Assembly (NCBI GenBank): GCA_947462335.1
Contig: OX381714.1
Span: forward strand, 21,796,618-21,860,617
Reading direction: 5' to 3'
From: Harmothoe impar
Lineage: Eukaryota; Annelida; Polychaeta; Phyllodocida; Polynoidae
Length of the DNA stretch: 64,000 bases
How positions within the stretch are numbered: position 1 is the stretch's first letter; each line of letters begins with the position of its first letter. The notes under the pieces are model-generated. The model ran no database searches and had not been told where the DNA came from. It saw only the letters and a program-made list of their open reading frames with translations. The position numbers and the translations under genes are program-made. Shown here in pieces: positions 22,101-32,814 of the stretch.

Positions 22101-25100
22101 GGAGTGTGAAATTCCCCCCATATAAGAAGTGCCGAAACTTCTTCGTGTACACCACTACTGCGAGCAGCTCTCGCTTGGTAGTACAATAATTTCTCTGTGC
22201 CTTGTTCATACTGTTACTAGCGAACGCCAGCAGGACCTCTACTCCGTCCTGGATTTGGGACAATGCGGCCCCGATGCTCTCATTGCTCGCATCAGTGTCA
22301 AGGATGAAATGCCCCTTCTCCGTAGGGTATCTCAGCACCGGGGTGGTTCGGAACAACGCCTTAATCTCTTTGAAGGCTTCATTCTGTTCCATCCCCCATG
22401 GGAAGGGTTCTTTTTTCCTCCCCGGAGTCCAATGGCTCAACCGTTGTAATGGCTGAGACACCCTAGAGAATCCGGGGATGAAGTCCCTGTAATAGGAACA
22501 GAACCCTAAAAAGGATCTGATATCCTTTGGTCCTTTTGGAACTTCCCAAGTCTCCACAGTCTCCAACTTAGCCGGATCAGCCTGCACACCTTCGGTGGAG
22601 ATGATCCGGCCCAAATAGACCATGGACTTCCGAAAAAGTTCACATTTCTTCGGCTTTAATGTCAAGCCATTGGACCGAATTCGTTCCAAAACCTCTCCGA
22701 GGTTCAACGCACACTCTTCAAAAGTCTTGCCGAAGACAATAACATCATCCAAGTATACCAAACATTTGCGCCACAACAGATCACTCAGAAGAGTTTCCAT
22801 CATAGCCTCAAAAGTGGCCGGGGCGTTGCACAACCCGAAGGGCATCAGCTCAAACTGATACAGTCCAATGTGACTTGTAAAAGCCGTTTTCTCCTTATCC
22901 TCCTCCTTCATCCCGATCTGCCAATATCCGGACTGCAAATCCAGGGTGCAGAACCATTGATTCCCACCCAAGGAGTCCAGAGTCTCATCAATCCGGGGGA
23001 GAGGATATGCATTTTTCTTGGTTACCCCATTCAGGCGCCTATAGTCGATACAAAATCGGATAGACCCGTCCTTCTTAGTAACCATCTGGACCGGGCTGGA
23101 CCAGGGGCTAGTGCTAGGCACGATCACCTTCTGTTCCAACATGGTCTTCACTTGTTCCTCTACCACCGCTTTCTTACCCAAAGGCAAGCGTCGGTAAGGC
23201 ATCTTGAAAGGCTGTGCATCACCCGTATTGATAGAATGCAACACTTTGTCGGTTCGGCCCAAAGGCTCCCCCTCCACCTGCCATGCATCCTGATACTTCA
23301 CTACCAGCCTCCTTAGGGAATCGAGATCCCTCCGATCCGTCAAATCCGTTTCGGAGATCATTTTCTCAAGTCCCTCACTCAGAACGGTCGGAGAAGGGTC
23401 ACCCTTCATGCTCACCTGTCCAGCAGGCATCACTGCCTCACTGGTGAACACCTTCCCCAGTATTGTATCTTTCCTTAGATACTTCGGTTCCAACCCGGGG
23501 TTAGAAACCGGCACAACGGTCCAAGCACCATCACCCACCAGGGTGTCCATGCCCGTCAAACCGATACTACCCAACATGGCCACATCCGGCTCCACAACTG
23601 CCTCTTCCTCTCTCCTAAGCCCCTTGCTTCGGACCAGCACGTCACACGTCTGTCCGGGAGGAATCTTTACAGTTTGGACCACCGTTGCCACTGTCGACAC
23701 TTGTCGGAGCACACATTGCTCTACCGCACGGTACGGGTGCTCTATCAGGAGTACCCCTGTACCCGGATTCAGGACCGCGTCATACAACGCCGAAAAATCC
23801 AATCCGAGTATACCGTCGTCTGCAATATCCGCAATGGTGGGAGAAGCCACATACTCCTTCCCTCCAATTCGGAGCGGTATGAACGCGCGCCCATACGTCT
23901 GCATACTTGACCCATCGGCCGAACAGGCGTTTACCCTCGTTTTGAAGTTATCACGACTATCCGGCATAAGAGCATAGAAGTTAGAGGAGATAAAGGAGTG
24001 GCTAGCTCCCGTATCTACTAAAAATTCGCCCGCTCTACCGGCCACAGTAACAGACACATACCACCGCCTCCCCCCCAGCGGAGACGGGTTTACAGTAAAG
24101 CGTTTAAAATCCTTCGGAGCAGCCAAATCAAGGCCATGTTTCTTCAAATGGTTGAAACATGGATGATCCGGGGAAAGCTGGGTACTCCCTACCCACACGG
24201 TGTCTGTGACAGCCGCAACTTCCTCGTTCCGATCCGTAATGGGCCTCCCTGCCTCATTGCCGGGCAACTGTTGGACTGGAATGTTAACCAGGCCGGCATC
24301 CGAGCCCCTCAAGCTCGAAGCCACCCCTGATTCCCTTCCTGCCTTCGGAATTTCACTAGGCTCTACCTCTCTGGTATGTTGGCGTACATCATATGCAGGG
24401 GTCGTCCGCTCGCCTTCTCGGACCACCCCCTCTAGTTTCCCTCCTTCCCGGGAACTTTCGGAGCCGGAGCCGTACACTCCGCAGCAAAGTGACCGATCTC
24501 CAGGCACCTATAGCACTTGGCGGTCCGCCGATTGATCTTCCTCCTGTTAGGCTGTGTAGCCCCCTGAATGGAAGTCGTCATCTTCTCAAACAGCGATGTG
24601 AAAAACGCTGCGTCCATTATCGGAGCTTTCGGGTCCGATGATTCCTTCTTCGGAGGAGGGTTTCCACCCCCTTCCGGCTTCCTATTTTTCCACGGCGTTT
24701 TAGAGGAATTCCCATTCCTCTTAAACTGAGCTGCAGAAGCTATCGCCCCCTCTTCCTCACTGCCCGAACCATCAGACTGCTCCGGAGAACATTCTGTAAT
24801 GGCAGAGGCCCGGGTGGGCACCCGGTCCCCTAACAGTGACTTCTTGAGAGCATGTATGTCGATGGCCTTAAAAAGGTCATCTAATGACGTATCAGCTCTC
24901 CAGGTATCATACACCACATGTTGTATTTCTGGGTCCCTCAGTCCAGCAACAAACTGAGAGAACAATTCCTTAGAGAATAAGGCATCATGGATTCCTGAAG
25001 CTGGATGTACCTTCTTCAGGAGTCTCATCAGTGCAAGTCCGAAAACCCTCGGGGCCTCGTACTTGCCTTGCACTCGCTTCTTAAAAGCAACCATCGGGTC

Positions 25101-28100
25101 AATCCGAGCGGAGTCTCCGTATAGGATAGTTCCGATCTCTACCAGTTGTTTGAAAGTGCCGCGGGGTCCGCATTCATCTTTCCACTGTTCCACGGCCATT
25201 AGGCCATCTCCCATGCGCAATCCTTTACAGACGTACGGAATTGCATCCTGTTGATCCCACCCACTGAGGTTGATGTCCTCAACGGTGGCTCCCAACCACT
25301 CTTCCCAAGAGTTTTTCTGCCAGTAGGGAAAAGGCTCGCTAGCAATACGTCTAGCAGCGTTGGCTGACCCCCTAATTTTAGAGGTTATCGCCAGGCATTT
25401 AGAAATGGAAGCCGAGGCGTCCTTTTCTGTACCCACATTGTGCAATCCGATCCCAGCAATTGCTGGGTTTGTATCGTACAACTCTTGCAATTCTGTACTC
25501 AGAATTGTTCTTCTCGGAGCCCTCCTAGGACTCTTCGCGCCAGGAGTCGCTCCCGGAGTAGTGCCCATGGTAGGCAAGCTATTCTGTCTCTCCAGGTAGG
25601 TCTGGTAGGTACCATACGACACCAAATCCTTAGTGGGGTCCACACCCTGACTGAACCACCAATTTTTCTCCTGGTCAGTCATATACTGACACTGCTGAGT
25701 CAGAGCAAGCAATCGCTGATGCGCCGCTTTCTCCTTTTCCAGTTCCTTGGCCTGTTTCTCAGCCTCCTCCTCTTGCTGTGCCTCCGCCAATTTAGCTTTC
25801 GCAGCTTCACCGGCCGCTCGGAGCCCTTCCTGTCGAGCTCTCAAAACCGCCGCCTCTTGCTCTGCTAATTCCTCAGCGAGAGCCGCATTTTCCTTCATGC
25901 GTTCCTGTTGCTGCTCTAGAGCAGCCTGCTGTTTGCGATACACATCTCGCCTCTCCAATTCCAAGTTTTTCTGTTCATTGAACAGTATGTTTGCTTGGCA
26001 TTCTCGCCATTGCGACAAACTCGAGGGAGTTAAGTCGGCCTTGGCCGCCTTATCTTGTTCGGATGCTTTCTGCAAGCGTTCCGAATCCAGTTGCTGCTCA
26101 TCCAGTTTCAACTGAGATCGTGGACTACGCACCAACTCCGATAACGACCTTCCCCTGCCCGCCGGGTTTACACCTGTCGGAGCTGAAAAGACCTGCTTCG
26201 GAATTGGACGGATACCACTGATACCCACCCTGGGTGAGTAATCACTCGCCCTACCTCTACCCCTTGCCCGGCCAACTTTTAGTGGTCGTCCTGGCGTTGA
26301 AGTAGACAAGGCACCTTCTACAGTCATCCCACGTCCCATTGGAAGATTTGGGGTGTCTGTAAAACTACTGTAATGAGGACCTTTTGGACTGTCATTATCT
26401 GCGGAAGCGTACGAGGTACTGCTATCCTGTATACTCTCCCTGGTCTCTGACAAAAACTGCTCCAATGAAGCTCTTTTTGCCTTCAGAATGTCACATTCAG
26501 TCACTAGACTTTGGCGTACCTCCCGTAAGTCTTCAGTGTCCCGAACAAGTTCTGCCCGGGTCCCTTCGGCTTCATGGATGACTGCATCTCGGGCCGCACA
26601 AATCTGATTCAGCTCAGTGTTCGCCTGGACAAAGTCGGAACGGAGTCCCTGTAGATCAGCCTGTTTCTGATCGAACTCCACTCAAACCCTGCTCAGGGAT
26701 TGCACCAGCTTTTCGTTCTCCTCCAACAAGGTTGAAAGCCTTGCGTCTTTCTCCTTGATCTTGGAAGCTCTATGTGTGACTGCACCTTCCAATGCAATCA
26801 GACTGCTTTTCCATTCATTCGACTGTTTCTGAATGGTCAACAACTCCATTTGGGCCATTTGCACACGCTCCTGTATTCTGGCCTCTCTCATGTCGTCAAA
26901 ACGACGCTCCTCCAAGATGGTAGCCCTCCGTGGATTCGGAGCGGCTGATCTTGACCCACCAACGTTGAACATTGATAGGCTCATTTCATCTAATGAGCGA
27001 TTCATTATCTCGGGACCTTTGTATCCCAACAATGCGCTTGTTCTGGATGGAACCTTCGCACTCCTACGGGTATTTGCCTCCTCGACGGCATTTACCCCCT
27101 CCGGTGATAAGGCTGGCGCCTCATCGGGAGACCTCGCTGCTCCGTCCAGAGCAGGAGGTCTGCGCTACTGCACAGGCTAACCTGCTTTCACTCAGAACTG
27201 GTCACGGCACCAGTGTAATAAACGATACTTTGGTTCTCTATGATATTGGTGGAGTATCAATTAAAGAACAAAGTCGACACAGTTCGGATCAAGTGTTACA
27301 GGTTGCAAATCGGGTTTATTCAGAAAACCTAGACAAGCAGTATCTATGTGTGCGAACTCCCTATAGAGTTCGGAACGGGTCAGTGGGCTAATCAGCCGTA
27401 ATGATCACGGGGCCTCCTCACCAGCGTGGCTCAGAGTAACCGACGAGTACCGCCAGATGCTGGGTATATATAGGCAGCCAGCCTGCGCGCGCACACGCAG
27501 ACCGGAAGCCTATAGCGACCTCTGTCCATACCCCAAGCCCGAGGTAGGTGCTGCCACCTACCGTCGGACTGAAGGGTTCGGACTGAGCTCGCAACACAAC
27601 ATCCAACAGCACTCGTCATATAACATACCCGTATAACCCTAGCCCCTACACCTGTATAACATGGTTTTAAGGGCAAAAATGCCCATTGCACAATAGATGG
27701 CTGAGACAGCCTCTGAAGTCATCTCAGCCATCCAAAACATCTTTAATAATGGTTTATTTTGTACCAAACCAAGATGTAATAAATGATAATGACATGTATA
27801 CTAACCTGTAAGAATGAGTGGCTCAGGAATTCGAAATATCATACATTTTTTGAAAACCATAATTCAACTATTTCCTCCTAAATCATAGTGTGGGTGATAT
27901 TCTAATGTACTCTGTAATACAAAGTTAAAATTTTAGCATATTACTTTTACAACAACTTTGTAATGCTAGTGATACAACTGAATAAAGGAAATGTGTCCTA
28001 TGATTATGATTGTGAATTGCACCACATTTCTCTGTAAGACTGCCTTGTATGACTCTTTTAATACTACCTGTAAAAAAATACGATTTGCCCTCTTTTCCCC

Positions 28101-30021
28101 ACAGACATGTTATTTTGTGGTCGTAGCCTTTCTGAGCTGTCGTACATTGTTATGAATCGAGCCCCTGGGCATTGCAGTCCTGTTGCTAGAACTCCGATCA
28201 GGTCATGATATGAACAACAATAATTTGACAGTATACGTATACTCTCAGGATGGTGTAATGCTGTCAGAAGTAATGACAAATTAAGCTCAATGCTTTGAGA
28301 GTGTTTATTACTTTAATGTGCCTATATGTGAGTAAAAGTCGACACAGGCGACACAGCGACACGAGCCCTTTAGAAATCGATGGACAGAAAGTTATGAAAA
28401 TGAATTTCAACACACTCAAAACATTGGGTACCCATATATAGGCAATCCAATGTGCGATGGCCTTTTGTCGCAATGATGCATGAATGCATCCTTTCTGGAG
28501 TGTGCCGAACTTCTAGGAACGACATGATGCATGAGTTCAGCTCTGGTGAGTTACTCGCCAAGCCTGTATTCATGCACTGTGAGGACAAAGGCTAGAGTAC
28601 ATGAAAGCACTATGTTGCCCGTATATGGTTAAGATGAACTTCATATCTGAGCAAGCCAATTTTAATATGTCCCAGTTTATGAAATTTCTAAATATCTTGT
28701 TGCCATGGAAACATCCAAACTTGCCACCTTCGGACCTTTTCCAGCACGGTCAACATCTATATTTATTCAGATAGCCATTGAAAAATGATGGAACATATAG
28801 AAATTCAGCTTGTCGCAACGCAGGGTAAGGTCGTCTACATAAGTCTGCCTGTTTTGAGGCCATTATAAACTGTTACTGTAAGACCCAATACAATGCCAAC
28901 CTAGCCAATCAGCACCTATAGTGAAAAATACTTGAATGAAAGTGAAGTTTAGGTTGTTGAACACTGTTTAGACCTTAGTGCAAATCTAAAGAACTCACGT
29001 ACTATATACCTCAACATTTTCCAAGATGTGGGTATTATACACTATATTAACCATTTGGATGCTAAGAACCTACCACATCAGATGATGGTTTGACCAGGTT
29101 GGGGTTACTGAGGTTGTAGAAGGGACAGTCAGCAGCCCCACAATACTGGAGGGTGTTCTCGTCAGGGTCGGTCGTGTTCGCACCCCGCTCGTTCAAAATG
29201 GTCGACGAGATGATGGAACCGGTTATACTGGCTGTGGTCAAAACAAATATCAGGATTTTTATAATTTTTAAAAAACACAACCTTATCAAGATCTTCTATC
29301 AAATTCAATGATTGGTAGATAATAGAACTTAATATGACTACTGTATTCCTACTTTGATAGTGGATAGTTGGCATATCTTCATATTAAATGTACCTATATT
29401 CTGGGAATGGTTAGAAATGAGAGAACTGGATCAATCCTGTGTGTAGACGTGTGTAACGAATGTAGGCACGTTTCTCACAGGGACATGCCAACCAGCTTCA
29501 TTGTAAAATAATGTGTCTGTAACTTGATGTACTCACACATCTGGAAGAAGCAGAAGAAGACACCAAAGAAGCGGGTGACGACGGCCTCAGGGTTGGCGCC
29601 TGTCAGCTTGGCGTAGCGCTCCCCTATGATGGTGAAGTAGGAGCACTGGGCTGTCCACAGGGGGGCGGCGGCTATACCCACCAGGATGGAGGCAGGCACC
29701 ATGGTACCCCACACTGAAACACCAGGGGAACCATTTACAGGCTGCAGAGTGATGTAATACGTGGTCTACTTTCATATTGCAAGAATGCAGCCCTGGCGAA
29801 TCAGCGCTGCACTCATGCATCATGCCGACCCTTCGGGATTATATAAAACCTATAATGCAGCTCTGGCGAGTTACCCACCAAGATGTGAATTCGGACAAAG
29901 CAGTTAGTTGCCTCAATCAAAAACAAATTGGCATTAGTTAAACGTATACTTTAATGATGGATCAATATACTTATTGCAGTAGATTGCAGGCTAGCGATTT
30001 TTAGATTGTATGTTCTGTATA

Positions 30022-30113
<92 letters not shown>

Positions 30114-31107
30114 GTCTGTGTACCTAGCCCCTAATATATACAGATATTAAAAGGTCTTCCATGACGCCTCAAGTGATGTAGTAGCACATCCTGTTGCTCC
30201 TACAGTAGTGTATTAACCTGTAGGGTCAGTATGATACATAAATACCCTAGTATCCTCCTGCTCCTACAGTAGTGTATCAACCTGTAGGGTCAGTATGATA
30301 CATAAATACCCTAGTATCCTCCTGCTCCTACAGTAATCTATCAACCTGTAGGGTCAGTATGATACATAAATACCCTAGTATCCTCCTGCTCCTACAGTAG
30401 TGTATTAACCTGTAGGGTCAGTATGATACATAAATACCCTAGTATCCTCCTGCTCCTACAGTAGTGTATCAACCTGTAGGGTCAGTATGATACATAAATA
30501 CCCTAGTATCCTCCTGCTCCTACAGTAGTGTATTAACCTGTAGGGTCAGTATGATACATAAATACCCTAGTATCCTCCTGCTCCTACAGTAATCTATCAA
30601 CCTGTAGGGTCAGTATGATACATAAATACCCTAGTATCCTCCTGCTCCTACAGTAATCTATCAACCTGTAGGGTCAGTATGATACACAGATGCCATCACC
30701 TGCATATCCATTGGCGCCCATCCACAGTATGTAGCCCATGAAGCTGATAGGGATGGTCCACTTGTGTCCTATCTTGGCGATCATGAGTTTGGGCACCAGG
30801 AGGCAGGACAGGACCAGGGAGGCGTACAGCACACTGGAGTTTATCACACCCATACCCTGATTGATGTGCAGACTGCTCTGTAGACGACTCAGGCTCTGTG
30901 GGAAGGGAAAGTAAAAGTTGTGTCAGTGATTCATGTTACACGAGCAGGGAGGGTTAATCATACAGGGCCATGTTAGGTATAAGCGCATCCAACTTGTGGA
31001 AATCCACAATGTCAGCCCAGAAGGGGGGGGGCTGGACCGTCTCTTGTCAATGTTATCAGACAGGGAGAAAAAAGAGAGAGAGAGACAGAGAGAGACAGAG
31101 AGAGACC

Positions 31108-31153
<46 letters not shown>

Positions 31154-32734
31154 AAGAGAGAGAGAGAGCCTCCATCTCCCTACTTTTATGAAACACAAAA
31201 CATCAACTTAATGTTTAATTCTCCTACTTAATGCCAAAGTATTGACCTAAATCAGATGGAAATGTGCAATTGGTAAATAAAAGCCATTGCATGATTGGTA
31301 CAACAATTAGGATATCGATGTGAACTATGGAATATTATGTTCAATGGAACAGTATAAGTGTACTTTGAAAAGTTCGAACTGGTAGCCATGTTCCATCTGT
31401 ACTGATGGATATTATGTGCTACTACATGGAAATATATTCTCGCAAAACAATTTCTTTGCTTTTTGTATAGGTCATAATTAGGCATACAGTGCTGAAAGAG
31501 TTAACGTTTCCCAGAGGCTCAATGTTTAATTAGGATAAATTCGAATGACTGTACAACTTAAAATATGCTGTTGATGATATGATGTTGACGCATACGTTGA
31601 TATATTGTTCTTACTTTTGAAAACGCAATGCGCAAAAACATTTCAGCAGATCTCCTTAGAAACCAACTTATTAGCAAAATAACATTATAGATTTCTAGAT
31701 AACAATGACGAATTGAAAGTATTGTCATCGAAGTCTTTACACACTTTTCAGTAGGGCAGTAATCCTTAAACCTTTATGGAATCAATACTGAAATATGTCT
31801 ATTTGAAGTAAGATATCTCAATAGGTTATCACATTATCATATATCCGTACTTGGAAACCGTCAAAACAGATAGGAGATGTCACCTCATTTATTTCACCTT
31901 TCGTATGACAGGTATCTAAGTAGTATGTTTAAGTACTGTCTTACATTTCCACTTTCTGAGCTGTTAGTTTAACAAGTAAATGGCATGATGTCAAATCAGC
32001 CGGAACATTTCGGAACATGGAGAATAGTAACCGTTGCTTAGTAGCATCGACACAAGGTGTTACATGTAGTACAGTAACTTTAGACCAAGTTGTAGTCAGA
32101 ACATTGAATAAATTCAAAGAAAGCTGGATTTTGCAGGAATGGTTGGTTTACATATGAGGATTAACCTGTCAAAAGTCCCCATGTCTCCCGGGCTTGGCTT
32201 TTTTTCTACATCCGTTTTCGTATGAGATGTCAAAATACCACCAAACTGCAGATTATGCGATATCAATCACAAAATACCATCTTAATAATGAAGCATTATT
32301 ATTGTACAATTCGGTAATTATATTAGGCAATCCAGTAGACAATTAGCCACAGGGCATTGACAACATTTTTAAACTATGGAAGGCCATTACGACACAAAAT
32401 TATGAACTGATTAAAATGTGGTATACAGGTCCAGGAAATTCTCCCCAGAGCCAGTACTTACACCAGTGCTAATTTTCACAATGCAGGTAGCTGTGAAAAC
32501 ACTGCAGGGCTAAAATTAGCAACGGTTTTTTTATAACCCATTTGCTGAATTTTCTCATCAATTCAACATCACATGGGAGTCAACAGGGGCCAAAGGGTGT
32601 CTGTCAATATACTGTCGTCGGTTGTCTCACACTCGTCGATTATCGCAAGAACAGAGCCTGGACCGGTCTATAACATGGAAAGTGACTGTCAATTGAGTAG
32701 GAGAGTGGGTGATATGGAGGATAAGTTAGGGAAG

Positions 32735-32814
<80 letters not shown>

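Larger units (their letters stand above)
14954..27650 (-). mobile_element. Ty3/Gypsy LTR retrotransposon, nearly intact, with third ORF
   Basis: 12,697-bp element read on the minus strand: 5' LTR 27214-27650, primer-binding site, gag, pol by -1 frameshift, an extra ORF, polypurine tract, 3' LTR 14954-15390. Order protease-RT-RNase H-integrase places it in Ty3/Gypsy. LTRs start TG and end CA. They appear identical, and a 4-bp CCTG duplication flanks the element (14950-14953, 27651-27654), so insertion is very recent. It sits within an UNC93A-like intron in the gene's own orientation. The only coding lesion seen is one in-frame TGA in gag. Confidence 0.97.

Noticed and set aside
20375..27391. 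Plus-strand ORFs across gag-pol
   Set aside because: Antisense shadows of intact gag and pol.
30180..30690. CRISPR-like regular repeats
   Set aside because: Units are head-to-tail without variable spacers, in an animal intron; a minisatellite.
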